A stretch of 64,000 bases of DNA. It comes from Heterobilharzia americana. Taxonomy: Eukaryota > Platyhelminthes > Trematoda > Strigeidida > Schistosomatidae. A program made the translations under genes and the position numbers. Under the pieces are notes generated by a model. That model was not told the DNA's origin. It searched no databases and saw only the letters and a program-made list of their open reading frames with translations. The stretch is from positions 54,055,890 through 54,119,889 of the forward strand of contig OX104134.1 in assembly GCA_944470555.2 (NCBI GenBank), read 5' to 3'. Each line of letters begins with the position of its first letter. Within the stretch, counting starts at the first letter, position 1. Positions 22,051 to 35,550 of the stretch are shown piece by piece.

Positions 22051-25000
22051 TCCAAATGATGCAGTGTCATCAACAAGCAATATTTCCAGAACGAATGATC
22101 GACTTTCCGGTACTCATTGTCAAATCCATTTCAATAACTCAGAGTATGGGGTACTCCTGATGTTCTTTGTGGTACTCCTACTTGATTCATAATCATCTGC
22201 AGTGCTGTATATGACATTTCGTCAATCAGTTTAAATCCTCATGACTAGGAATACTGAGGAGGCTCTGCATCACCTTGTCAGCACAGACATAAGGCTCAAG
22301 TAGCATATGCTACGACAGACCCGTATTGCTTCACAACTCCGTGCTGTTAGCGAGTTTCCGTAAGTAAAACATTAAGCTGTGGTTTACGAATATCTGATAA
22401 ATTTTAAGCAGACAACGGAACAAATAAAAAAGATGAGCCTGAATCTGTACTTGAATCGATTTGCCTAACTTGAAATCACCTCCCATCCTAATGTAGAGTG
22501 ATCCGCGCAGACTAGGCAACATATCCTCTCTTAGGAGTGGTTATCACTTATTTCATCATAAAGCAGTACAAAAACCACGATCTGATCACTTCAGCATGAA
22601 TTCAGTCATCTTCCATTTAACAGCCAAACGCTGAGCCCCCTTATTGGCAGCAAATAACATCAGCTGCTGCTGTGAATGGCCTAAAGGGGAAAGGGGATCT
22701 CTGCACAGTTTAATTCTGCAAAACGTAATGCTAGACTAATGGCCTATTATCCTTATGACTGACTACCAAAGCAACCGCATGGCTCTTTCAGCCACAACCT
22801 GAGCCACTGATAATACGTCTGCTCTGTGCTTAGAGCGGCAACTCAAAGTTAGGATTTCGTCCTGTCAACTCGCATATATGTTAAATGCGAAATCTGGAAT
22901 AAGTGTTTCTCAAGGTTCTGGGAGGTCATATTACCTACAGCATTCTGCAGTTCAAGTTTCAAGCTTATGCGTACGTTATATTCCTAAGTCTCTATGTTCA
23001 TAGAATATAGCTAGGGGTGCTGCAATCGTTGCAAACACAGATTCCTTGTCGTGACCAGTCTACTCGACAACTCCTATTGGCACGAATTTTCGGCAACCAA
23101 ATGTTTTAAAACTACTGATGGCGTAATATAGGAGGCCTCTATCCAACCAGCTTTTAATTTTAGCAGCATTTGACAGCTCCTTACTGCTTATGAAAACAAG
23201 TGTGCAGAAATGAATACCAGTTCGGTGTTAATTTTCCATCATGTCAACCAAGGTTATAGGTTTGCGGGAAGTTTACGCGTGGAATTTTATGATTAGCACT
23301 GTTCAGGTTTCAAGAACTGGAGTTATGTTTTGAATCCGGCCAATGCTTTAGTACTGTTTCCCCTACAGTTCCTATGCAGTATCTACCTAGGTTGGTAGCA
23401 ATGTGGGTGACTAGGATCATTATAAGTATCTAATCTAAAGTAGGATTACTTTTGAGACTTTATTATTTCAAAAGATGTGAGTGGTGTTGATCTTCATCCC
23501 CTTCTCACTCTTACCTCCAGTTCTTTAAATGGTCTTTGAGAAATTGTCCTTAAGCAAGCTTGGCAAACACAGAGGCCGACCACCGATCATTCATACCTGT
23601 GGTATACTCACCAATGCCAGACCAAGGAAGAACTCAGAGTAGTCCAGCGCAAATAGTATATTTGAGAGGTTTTGCCAAAACACCGATGCGTTCTCACTAG
23701 TTGGTTGGAGGGTCGATTATGAGTGGTGCAGCGTAACAACGTGGCAAATGGCGTCGATGCTTGGGGCTGTGCCTTTGGTTCAGCAAGTCCAGTGAAACCA
23801 TGAAAGCCAGCACCAGAGTTGAATCTCGTCGGACGCTAGGTTATTGATCTCGGGGTGTAAAAATCAGTGGTTTCACCATCCGTAAAAGTCTCCTGATGGG
23901 TTCACTGCTAACGGTGGCCCATGATTGTGTGACCCTATTCTGGGTTGTCACTAAAAGGGAAGAGATCGATCAGTAGAATAGTACGCCGATCGCGATCCCC
24001 AGTGAGCCCTGACACTCCGTTCACTGTAGCTTGGACCTGACGCTGCAACTGATTTTTACGAAAATGGGAAACACTTATGCTCTACATGTAAAGTATCATC
24101 GATAAAAGATTTGATACTTACATTCTTTTTAAAGAAATGCACGACAATGTGGTGGTAAAATTTGTACCAAAAGGTTAAAGTTTGGGGAAATTTTCGTATT
24201 TCTAGCATAAACGATGCCTCTAACCACTTGTAATGGTACTCAGTTTCATTCTGGTGCGCTGACGTGTCATTCTTTACAAAGCCATAAGCACTAAACCGCT
24301 ATGAAACGCATTTTTACCAAATGCGGAGGCCTCAGGTGCTCGAGAAGGTGTAAAAACGCCTCGAAGTGTATTCCAACACTGATTTTTCTACTCTTTCCTC
24401 AGTAGGTTTGCTTGTATGTAGAACATGATGCTGTAGACGGACCGCTGGTCGTTCGCTATAACTGGATATAAGACCTTCATAATGGCTCAGTAGTGCCCTT
24501 GTACTATATATTTTTTATTGGGTTGGCTTGATTTCTCTCCACCAAAATAGAAATAAACTTTGATGGACATTTGATGGCAAATATCAGAAATGTGAGTCCT
24601 GAAGTGAAAAATATTCCATGCTGGTCCCTCCGATAATTCGAAAAAGCATCTGTTTTCCGGAAAAGGTTACACGAGGCCAAAAAATGTGGTTTAAGCCGTG
24701 AAACATTTAAAAAATCCCAAGTTTTCATCGACTCTTCTTCACTGTTATAAGTGAGAAATTTCGAGTGTCCGAGTCACATGGTTTTTTGATCAGCTGCCTG
24801 CACTCATTGAGCACGTTATTAACTTCTCCTGGACATGATTACACAAGTTTTTCCACTGACCTCCGTAGACCAAATGCTGAAGCACGATCCTCACTATCGC
24901 TGTATTCCTACCATCCAAACTGTGCATATATAAAGATTAAACACATGTCTGCAATGGATCATTATTCACGCAGATGAAATAAGTGATATGAAAAATGGGA

Positions 25001-26676
25001 GTCAGATCAAAGCATAAGAATCGGTCTCACTTAACATTCGAATATTTTGGCACCATATGTCGTACGGCACTTGGTAAGATATCAATGGGAAGCTATCCAA
25101 CCAAGTCATTCATTAATGACTTGAAACTAGTTACGACTAAAGTTCATTTTGAAACAAACAAACTATAGTTACCTGTCATAGTAACTTAAGATTCACACCT
25201 TTGAATCGGTTGATATGGCACCCATTAACCGGTAATACCAGTTCTTATTTCCACTGCGGTAAGCCTGTCAGTAAAATAAAAATGTTTTTCCTTCAGGTAC
25301 TCTTACTTGAATGTATAAAAGTCAGGTGATTTCAAACGGTCAGTATAGCAATGAAATCGATAGCTTTTCACACACTGGCAGAGTGTGAGTGACTCCCTGT
25401 GCACAACTGTAAGTAGGCAAAATATTTCAATCGGCTCTATGAGACATCGAACATTCTTTCCAACGGTGTAGTCCTTGATCAGTCGTTAAATTGAAGAATA
25501 GCATGGCTCACACCTGCGTCTCTCGAAGAAGACGTGAAAGGTTTAGTCCGGTGAACCATAATTAGTATAGTTGTAATAAGTTTGAATAATTGCCATTGAA
25601 GTCAGTATGTTACCTAGCGTTCAGGCACTGCCAACACGAAAATGCCATGTCTAGTAGCTTGAAACTGTTCGGAAGAAAAACATGTTTCACAGCGTTATGC
25701 TAAAACTTATTAAGGACGAGTTCTCTTATCTAACTACGGGCTGCTAACACAAGTCCTCTAGCATGCAGATGTAATTTAACACATGCAGAAATGGACTGGC
25801 AGTCACCCGTGGGTAAATTTGGTTATGACTCTGCGTCTGTGTTCCCTTGATGTCTTATGGCCCCAGAGGAAACTTTTAAAGATGATCAGTTCAGAAAGCG
25901 CGAGATATATCTGCTTTTATCCCTAGCGGTCATTCTGAATTAGTAGTTCAGGGTGTTGACAACCTTGAGTGGAAAAATCACTAGTATCTAATGAGAATAG
26001 TCAAGGTGCGCTTAATGGATCAATAACACATGATCAACTTCTATGCTTAATTTCCTGTCTTTTATTCTTCAAAAAGGTTCAGACTCGTAGGGGTTTGCCA
26101 AGAAAGTCGAAAACGTAGAGAAAATCGGGAGCTAAGGGAAGTGAACCTTTCCCGACCAACAGTGGACTAGAGGGTGTGGAAGAGCTTGGCCACCAGGTTT
26201 GTATGAGCCATAGCATTAGGTGTGCTTTACCTTCGTTATCCCAGCGCAGCATATTGGAACAGGCAGAAAAACAACCAAATGTTTTGTATCATCCGTCGAC
26301 CTTTTGATCTCGCTAAGAAGATGCTCTCCGAGAGTAAGAATCTGATATTGCGTTCTCAGGTTAATATTCGAGTGCCGGCACAGAAGGTTACCCTGATGAT
26401 CACCACCTAATTCGTGGCATGGATTAAAGATCAAAGTAACGTGAGTATGCGAATTAGCAAACTGGTCATATAGCCTTTCTTCCAGTTGCGCGAGCAAGGT
26501 TGAACAAAAATGGGGTAAGAAATTTAGCCCGACTACGGAAAGTGTGATGAAGCGCGTCACCGAAGATAGGGGGAAAGATGAATTTGTGGAAAACTTCGTT
26601 TAGTAATAATGATACCGCCACTAATGGCAACAATTAGGGTGATAACGATGATGGCACCCCTACTTATGACAACGGT
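22051..26676. other. no recognisable gene
   Basis: About 4.6 kb with no coding or repeat family that I recognise. The stretch 23500-24060 is noticeably more GC-balanced than its surroundings and may be an old repeat. Open frames at 24504-24728 (minus), 24765-24977 (plus) and 26216-26560 (minus, 114 codons) show no domain. An intergenic or long-intron reading is likely. Confidence 0.35.
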
Positions 26677-29350
26677 TCCAGTATCCAATATCTTTTTACG
26701 AGCTGGTGCAAACCGGTTGACTTCTTCGCGCTCGCTTCTAGGTTCTGCGGAACGGCTAGGGGCCTTCAGTGGATTCCGATGCAGTAGGTTTCTCCACTCT
26801 CCTGCTGTAGTTCTGGTTAACCTGGGAGGCAGTTAGGTGTTGACCAAGCTTATAAGGATTGTGTGGTTCTTCCCAGGGACTGTGGTGCTGATGGGTTTCT
26901 CAGTTGTCATGCAGCCAGACAGTTAGTCGGACTGGATTTAAAAAGAAGGAAAAAATGTGCGGGAAATCAAGGGGAATGGGGTGCGAAGAAAGAGAAATAG
27001 ATAACATCAAGGTGGAGAGAATCGGAAGGATAGAAGGAGCCCAAGTAGATTCACAGGAGAAGGGTGATAGAGGGGGGTTTTGTTAAATAGTGTGAGAACA
27101 TGCATTTAGTGAGAGGAAAGGGAACAAATGACATTACAGAACGGATGGGAATGGAGATAGTAATGCTGTCATCGGGAGATAGTGGCTGGAGGAAATTTCC
27201 ACAGGGAAGTATAGGGTTGAACCACGTTAGCGATGATGGTGGCGCCACAAAAGATTCGGTATCAGGTTTGCTGTGCTGAGTTAGTAGTTGTACAAACCCC
27301 TTCCATGGCTCAGCTGGATCAGCGCAAACCATGCGTAGCTGTCCAACCTTTTCTTGGAGCTTTCGGGGGTAGCAATCTTGGCAGGCAACGCGTTCCAGTG
27401 GCCGCAAACTCACAGAGAGGAGAAGCATGAAAGCACGGGAGTCTTCTTCTTTTGGCGGGCGATTCTCCTTGGGATCCCATGAGGATCGTCACAGTGGCCG
27501 TTTGACAGGATTCTACTGTTTGGATGAACTAGGTCGCTTCGTATTTTATAAGCCGTTATCAAGTCACCACGTAATCTACGGCAGCTTAGAGAGTAGATTC
27601 CTAGGTGGTTCTGCCTTTTCTCATGGGGTTTTGTCTCTAGGCTTTCTCCAGGGGGTTCACAACTCCCTTCAGGTATGGTGGTGCAATGGCCTTGTGGACC
27701 TCTAGGTGAGGTCGTATCTAGGTCTTGTATCGCCTCAGAAAGAGTTCCGGAGTGAGGGCACTCAGTCGCCTGCTCATAAGAAGCAGTACTGCGTAGGCTC
27801 TGGAGGAATCTCCTGGATAACTAGGCTAGTGTATAGCTTATCGGTGAGCGTTAGTGCCAGGTCTTTCTTCGTGGTGGTGTGAAAAAGTTGTCCTGCAGAG
27901 GGAAGAGGTGGGGAGAAACATGGCTCGGCACTCATCCAGATGAAATGCTGGTCCGTTATTATCCACTCACCCTGCAAACAGTCTAAGGTCCCCCGTTACT
28001 TTTGACGCCACTGGTAGAAGTGCTATGAGTCGATAGAATTTCTGGTTCTGCCTGTCTCCTCCTCTGAACATAGCGGACAGAACGGCACGTTTCCACCCCA
28101 TGGAAGTATGTCTGAGGAATGTTGGGACAGATTACGGAGAAAACCGCATGACGCACCGATGCGCTGTTTCAACGCAGCCGGCCGGATGCCATCACATCCC
28201 GGTGGTCTCCCTACTCGGAGCTTTGACCTCTTTTTGAGGACCATGGTACGAGTTATCTTTATTTCAGGCAACTGTACTGCATCTAATGGTGCCGAATGTT
28301 GGTCGGGCAGTTAGCGAAGTCGGTTAGATGGAAACTTGAGCAGTTGTGTGTCGAAGGCGGAGCTAAAGGCTTTGGCGATCCCTAGTCCAGAGAGGCTCCC
28401 TCCATTCAGGCCTTTCAGGACGCAAGCTTCCTGACCAGTGGTTTTTCTGCCTGCCATAAATTAACGTTGGTTTTTGGGGCCCACCCCAAGCTTCTGGGCA
28501 AGGTTCTTCCGGAACGGCCCCCTGTCTCCCCCCACCTTGATGTCACATCGGTCTATTACAGGCATATACGCGGTATGATCGAGCTGTCTTCTAGAGGTCC
28601 TCCGCCTACGCCATGCTTTCCCCTTGGCTTTCAAAAGGTGTCCAGTGCCTCGCTTCAGCCATGATATTCGCTTCCTCTACAATGCTGTGATTACTAGGAC
28701 CTTTTCAGAGGTAGCGCTCTTGATTATACCTCTAACTAGTCCCCAGTTTTGATCAATCGCAAGGTTGATCCAATCCTGAGGTCATGGTGCTGTCGACAGA
28801 CGTTGGTTCATCGCCGGGTGGTTTTGCGTCACTGTGGCAAAGACAAGGGCAAGGTACCTTCCATAAAAGTTGTTCTTTGAATACCAGATGGAACACTACC
28901 ATGCCGTGATCACTGCTGCCAAAAGGGGTTTGGACCTGAAGGTCTTCTGCCAGCAGATGGTCACTGGTAAGACGGTAGTCCAGTTTGGATGGTTCTCTGT
29001 TCGGCCCACAGCGAGTGTTATTACCAATATTCTCTTGCAGCCCAGCCTTTTTGATAGTGTTAAGTAGGTTTCAGTTGGACCTCATGCTTAAGCTTCCACT
29101 ACCCTGCCTAGGGTTGAGAGTTGTAGCATTAGAATCCCGGCTGTAGTGGCCTGATCATATCCCATAGACGTCGCTCCAGACATTACTTGAGGCAGTCTTT
29201 GGTTATGTTCTACGTCACTGGTAGGGTTTCTGTAGACCTCTCGCACCAGGCAACTGGTTTGTCGGACAGTAACGTGACAACAGGTAGAGTCCGAGAGCTC
29301 TTAAAGCAGAGTTTCAGTGGCTTGTTCACTTTTAAGATGGTCACTTATGA
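26677..29350 (-). mobile_element. E3: 5'-truncated CR1-clade element of the E2 family
   Basis: Colinear with E2 over endonuclease (29350-28800), RT fingers (28271-28023 in one frame: KLRVGRPPGCDG, VLKKRSKL), C-terminus and 3' UTR, ending in the terminal repeat at 26690-26677. Similarity to E2 stops near 29350, within the endonuclease, a typical 5' truncation from incomplete reverse transcription. A second loss removes the RT core: the junction at about 27990-28000 joins sequence matching 18976 of E2 to sequence matching 18487, about 490 bp including YADD. All frames are broken. Confidence 0.75.
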
Positions 29351-29357
29351 TGTTTGA

Positions 29358-29702
29358 TTAATGGCTGATCGGATAACCTAACATGTACGGTAGTTCATAG
29401 AACGTGTAAACCCCGGAAAGAAGCGTGAAATTGGAACAGCTAATAAATAAATAAGGCATTACGCAATAGGATTGGACAAGTTGTTGAAATAAAACCAGTT
29501 TTTTGAAGAGATTGGGAAGATTGAACGGAAGAACACTAGAAAGCAGTCGAAGATGAACACGTCTAGAATAAAAAATGTGAGGCAGTACGAACCGACTTCT
29601 TTTGCCCGTTACTTGGAACTGTCTACGCAAGTCGCGAATGTTTGCTATAAGACATCTAACCCATCTTCTGTGCTGGCCGCAGAGGGGTACGAAACATGAC
29701 AC
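29358..29702 (-). pseudogene. possible CR1 ORF2 C-terminal relic
   Basis: A 114-codon minus-strand frame contains DLRRQFQVTGKRSR followed by IFYSRRVHLRLLSSVLPFNL and LFKKLV. This resembles the end of CR1-type ORF2 proteins (DLRGH..KL..KRSR, FSRRVVNLWNSLP, SFKK-LD). It ends where E3 begins, so E3 may have inserted next to or into an older copy. The match is short and by eye only. Confidence 0.35.
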
Positions 29703-32700
29703 ACGATGGAATCCTCAATTTCTAGCAGCTCAGAAACGAATACAGCGCATCACACTCGGGGAGTTAATAATTTCCTGAAGAATCAGGCGAGGTTCCTAGG
29801 TGTATAGTGAATCAAATATTGTTGTACTACTGCAAGTCTGTCAGGAACGTCATAGGTTTTGATTGGGAAGAGATAGACGTCATGAGGCGCTATTGTGGCA
29901 GCAGCTTTTATCTTACCGATGCCTCGGATGACATCAGTGACCACGTGGGAGGATCCGTGCTTGGCCTGAATTGGGCAGGCTATGAAGCTTGAAATAAGCG
30001 AAAACTGAGGCAGTGCCCAGAAGTATTATCCCTCCACTCAGAATGACGCATTTAGTGCTCTGATTAACTCCGATTTTGTTGAATTAGGACAAACTTGACA
30101 TCTGGAGTTGGCTGAAGGATACCGATGATGTGTCTGAGCAGATTTACAAGCTCAAGAATCAGATGGCTCTTTAGTAGACTGGCAGTTGCCTGGCTTTCGT
30201 AGAAGCTTCAAAAGAGCGTGCTGCAAATGTCGTCAAACAGCATCTTCACTAGGGGTTAGCTGTTGAAATGTTTTCAAGCCAAGCATCTTCACTGTACTAC
30301 TAGACTGACTGGACTGGATTTGTGATCTCAAAGACGTGTATAGGTATTTGAAAGGCCTAAGTAGTGGTGACAGCAATATTCGGAAAACCTTAGGGATGAA
30401 GTTGTATTTTCTGATGGATGGACATTAAGTAACATCTGTGCAGAATATCCAGGTCCGTCGGGGAGGCCACAGTATCCTTAATGTGGCGTAGAAAACGGCT
30501 CGAGATCAATTCCACATTGAGCATGCAGTGGTCCTCACTAAGAAGCCAAGTAATTCGCTCGCCAGCACTTCACGGATTCCAAGGGACTTTTGACTGCTGA
30601 AAGATATTTCGTCCGAACTGCGCCTCACGGAGCCCACGGTTTGACACAAATACAGTCGTGGAGGCCCGGCAAACATTAGTGAACAGGTAGTTGAGATGTC
30701 GTGGAAAGTAATAGAGGGCAAAGTCAGGACACAGGATGCCGGTTTGAAAGTGCTGGTAAACTGCGGTCGATTCGGATATGCAAGTGTCGTTTAAAAGCTA
30801 CTGCTAACTGGGTTTGACGAGGAAAACTGATGATGACACCAAAGACAAAGCCTAACGTAGATTAACCGATTTGTTTCCCAGCTCCTCCTAGCAAACTGTA
30901 GCCTTTAAAATGATTCATACCGTTACTCAGTCGATGTGGTGTGTTTCATGGCAGCCTGTTTGAAGTGATGACAAGTGCTTGCTGCAGTGTCATCCACTAC
31001 ACTTAGAACGTCCTCCACAATGTATTTCTGGAGATGAATGAGGACTGAAATGAACCTCGGTTCGTTGTGAATGAACGCTTCTGACAATGGGTTGTGCTTC
31101 TTTACGTAGAACCCACGTGGAAAAACTGTACACTCAGAGCGGAAAGAAATATAGAGATAATAATCTGCCATAACGATTTGGCAAGTTGCGCAATTTCAAG
31201 ATAAGTCACTCTACAAACGAAAGTAAAAGAAGAGCTAAACGTGTCGTTAAAAGTATACGCTAAGCACAAAATGAAACATGCACGAGTCCAACGATAGTAG
31301 TTTGTTGCATTATGATAAACTTTCTTATGTTTAGTTGTACAGAAAGTAAATTGATAGTGCAGGTACCACTTGGCTGTTTTATAGATTGTATGGGAGATTT
31401 TGTGCTAGCGAAAAGCCTTCCGTCTTCTTGAGCATAGACGCAATCTAAACGACAAGCAGTTTCTAAGTCGGTTATGCATTCTTTTTTGAACGTGTACGTT
31501 AGAAACGTCAGTATCTATTCACAACGACATAAGATCTTTTCATGGAGGTATATTCAAGTTTCCACTCCTCCGGCTAATCTGACTCGATTTTGTTCAGTTT
31601 GATAAACACTCAGTGATTAGAGCAATCCTTGAAGCTGGCTTTATTTATCGTTGCTGCTACCATTTATTCATATGCAGATAGTATGAGTGTGGAGTAACTT
31701 CAAGCTGACGAAAGGAAATCGTTTACATTCTGGGCAACCAAGCTTTTGATTTATCACTCTACTGAACATCTACATAAAAGTGCGAAGCACCAGCCGTATG
31801 CCACAAGTGTAATCAGTGGTGCCATTTTAACTGCATACACCTTCAAGACCAGATACTACAACGCGTAAAACACAAAAAGTCCATTACGGTGGATTTCTTT
31901 CGCTGGCCTTAAACCCATAATGACTTATCATAACAGTGAAAATAGTGGTCAATTATGATCCATTTTTAATTTTGAGGGACGTACCACTCTTGACAGACCT
32001 GCAATAAGGGAAGTTTTCGCTGTCATCTTAAGCGTTAGATGGTTGTGAATCAACAGCGTAAACCAATTACCGATGGATCTCATGAAACACTTAGACACGG
32101 TCTAAGGATGTAAACGACCATAACAGGCGCTCCGTCACGCAGGTATGTATAAATAAGTAGGTATTTTATGCTCACATTAGTAAGTTAACATGAGAGAAGC
32201 CAGTTTATAGGCTTCATCACACTCATGTATGTCGGGAAATCTACAAGATTTTACGGGTCCTGAATAGTACAGTGGTGAGGTCGTTAAACTTTATGAAAAA
32301 CATCAGAAGATCGCGGTTATGAGACGAAGAAGATGCTACCTTACAGCATATACAGAGCGTCAAAAAGAAGATGACAAGAATTCTTATTCTCATATAATAG
32401 ATTTGACATGAGTGATACCTGTTTTCAAGCACCATCAAATGATAATTCTTGAAAGTCTACGGAATAGTATTTGGTATTATGCAATCCACATACCAGGTTA
32501 CTAAGGTTCATAGCTCTATTGAAACTTGCTGCAAATCATGAGACAGGCATGGACTATCATCTGCCATTACACAGATAGGTTCCACTGGCAATAACAAAAG
32601 CGCGCAATGTTCGAGGTATGCGTTATAACCAAGCGACGTTAGTTCATTTCCATAGTTTGTTATTTAGTAATATAACCGTCCATTGACCAGAAATACGTCG

Positions 32701-35472
32701 GTTTTCAGCTTTTCTTACCACAAAAAACCAATTTATTTTGTCAGAAGTATATCAGTAAGTATCCACAGTTATATAACCAGTGCTGGAGAACATCTAGTCT
32801 GGAACAACTGCAGGTAAGTCCTATTCCGAGCCATTAGGTAAATTGGTCTCGTTAACCGTTTGTTCAGAATTTTTGTACCACTTTGACTTTTGGGAATGTT
32901 TAGACAGTTCGTCACTTTAAGAATCTTGACCAATAGGTGAGTTAGTTGTGAAGATGTTCCAGAAACCTCTAAAGATTGGGAGCAGTCCTATAACTCTTAG
33001 AGTCAAAACAGCCGGTATTATCTCCACTAAGTAAATGTGTTTAGATTGAAACTGAGCATCAAATGTCCTCATCGAGCTGTTGCGGCATATAAAAAAAAAG
33101 AAGAAAAATCACTAGGTGTGGAGAAAGGAATTACTACGCAGTCCAGTTTGGCAAAGAGAAGTTCCTATACTTTTAGACTTGTTCGAACTTTATGTACATT
33201 TTCATGTATGCACGTATGATTAACTACATAGTTTTTCCACTTTAAGGTTCTTAAAATTTTTCAATATCTGGGGTATATCGTAGTATTTTTGAGGGGAAAC
33301 CAGTGTGCACTAAGTTCATTATGGTGAGAAGGGGAACATGTACTCACACCCTTGTAATCAATCGTAAACCCATCAGTGTGAGAGAAACTCGAGGACTATA
33401 ATAACTCTGTTTCGTACATTTAGAGGTCCAGGTACGTCCTCGTTAGCCCAAGATCAGGATGCATGGATAGTGGCTAATTGAGCGATAGACTCATTGTATC
33501 CTATTAAGTGAAAGCGGAAACGTGTCAACGAGCTTGCCGTACGGGTTTCTTATGGAAGCCTATTCCAAACGTACGAGGATTTATTGAGGAATTTATGTCA
33601 GGTTTGCTCATGCTTTGGGTGAGAGAAAAATGAAAGTAAAATGACCAAGCGAACGAAGTACCCTAACTATTCAAAATGGAACTGCGCATGTTTCTCGTCG
33701 TATCTAATTGCTGTGCGTTAAAAGCTACAGAGAGCTTTAGGCACATCAGTTCGGAAATTGAAAAGGTTGTTGCGTCGGGTGTCAACAAAAGACTAGGAGG
33801 AAGTGTATCGAACAGCAGTCGTAGAACCCAAAGAAGCACTGTTTGTCGTTTTGACGAATCGAATTTTGATTAGAAGGGCTAAGCCGCTACCAAGGGGAAA
33901 AGCGAACGATGTGGTATGGAATGAAACATGCAGGTCTGGATGACAAATGCTGTCCAAACGGCATAAGATAAATGTAAAATGAAGATTAGATTTACTTATC
34001 GGGGTACTATTTCTATGTTTCGAGGTGGACAGTTGAAATACTTTAAGAGACAAGAAGAACGCATGGGCTTTAAAGACAGGAAGTGGATTTTGTCACACTT
34101 ATGACTCATTTGGCTTTTGTTGCGTAATCCACATCGAGGGCTTTCTGATAAACCATTATCTGAGGCGACTCAGTCAGCTTTTGAAGGTTTATCATCTTTG
34201 GGGCTCGAGGTTGGTTTTTGGAAACGTTTTCGTGGTTGAGCCGAACTTTGGTAACGACAGACCATGTTCAAGTTCGCACTGACAAATCAAAATCAAGAAT
34301 GCAAGGGACAAGGTAGTTATTGAGGGGAACGGTTATTCATTCGGTTTTTTAATCTGTTTGACGGCAGAAATAAAAGTGTCTACATTTTCAATAGGTTTAT
34401 CACCTTTGAAACCACACCAGCGTCTATTCTGACACCCATCAGTGTGAGACCGTAATATTTTTATTCGTGGTCCTACTAAGCGTTCAAGAAGTGTTTTAGG
34501 ATAACTCCTTATGTCCTCAACATTGTGTGTACTCCAGCTGTGCGACCAACAAAATTCTTTGAGCAAAATTTAACTTGATAGGAGTAACCTGTTTGCAAGG
34601 GAACAAATGATTTGAAAACCCCTCCTGAGCACCATATTTGACGGTATTATTTCGCGAATGTTTTCGCCCCCTTTGTAGATGTTGCCCGTGACTGATGTAA
34701 TATTATTTTCTAATTTGACTCTCTTCTTTGATTTCACTCATTATTTATATTTGCTTTAATTGAGACTTATCCTTAATGCTCTACTTTGTTATTGTGTGAT
34801 CCTGGACTGTCGAAAATATGTTTTACTTTTCCCGACATTTTGTTTGGCTCAACTCAGGGTTGAGCTGTGGAGTGACTGCCTGTCTTTTGAATATATTCTC
34901 AAAAGTTTCATTGCTTGATATGATTCTTGTAGGCAGATTTTTGATCCCATCTCGTTGCAAATAATTTTGTTGATTCTCAGGTATTTAACAGTTGTATTTC
35001 GCCAAACATTTTTTGCGGTATAGTACGTATTCTGTGCCAGAGGAACCTTCGAAATTTATACTTGCCCAGCAGCATGGTTGAGGTACTTTTGTAATACTGG
35101 TATGACTTGTAATTGTTTAATAGTACCACAGATTTATGACGTCAAATCGTTTTGCGACATCGCTGAAATATAATCTACTGTGGGTGACTGAGAGAAGTTT
35201 TGGAAACCATACAGAAGAACGCAGTACCTTGTCCAGATCGCCCTTACTTTGTTCTGTTGAATCGTTTCCTGTGTTCAGACTGAAATACCTGAGTCTTAAT
35301 TGCAACGCTATTCTAGATAATGGCATGTGTGACCTCCAGTTGTCTGTGCATATTGCTGTACCAGATGATACCTGTTTTTCCATAAACGGTTAAGTCGATT
35401 CCTCTGATCTGTCTCTTATCCACTGAAAGTATCTTTATTTTTTTCTTTCGTATATTACAAAAATCTGCAACC

Positions 35473-35476
<4 letters not shown>
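29703..35476. other. long stretch without recognisable gene
   Basis: Scattered short frames only. Frames at 30923-31171 (minus, 82 codons), 33676-33873 (plus), 33793-34053 (minus), 34333-34566 (minus) and 35117-35383 (minus) have protein-like composition but no domain I can name. A plus-strand frame near 30110-30240 reads KDTDDVSEQIYKLKNQMAL before stops. These may be decayed mobile elements. No RNA gene was recognised. Confidence 0.3.
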
Positions 35477-35529
<53 letters not shown>

Positions 35530-35550
35530 ATATATATATATATATATATA
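35477..35550. repeat. (TA)n microsatellite
   Basis: About 74 bp of TA dinucleotides with two small interruptions near 35521-35530. It produces artificial Tyr-Ile reading frames on both strands that should not be taken as genes. Confidence 0.95.

Noticed and set aside
34130..34570. Penelope-like N-terminal segment (SDKPLSEATQSAFEG on plus)
   Set aside because: Only one short resemblance, with no RT or GIY-YIG block in order around it.
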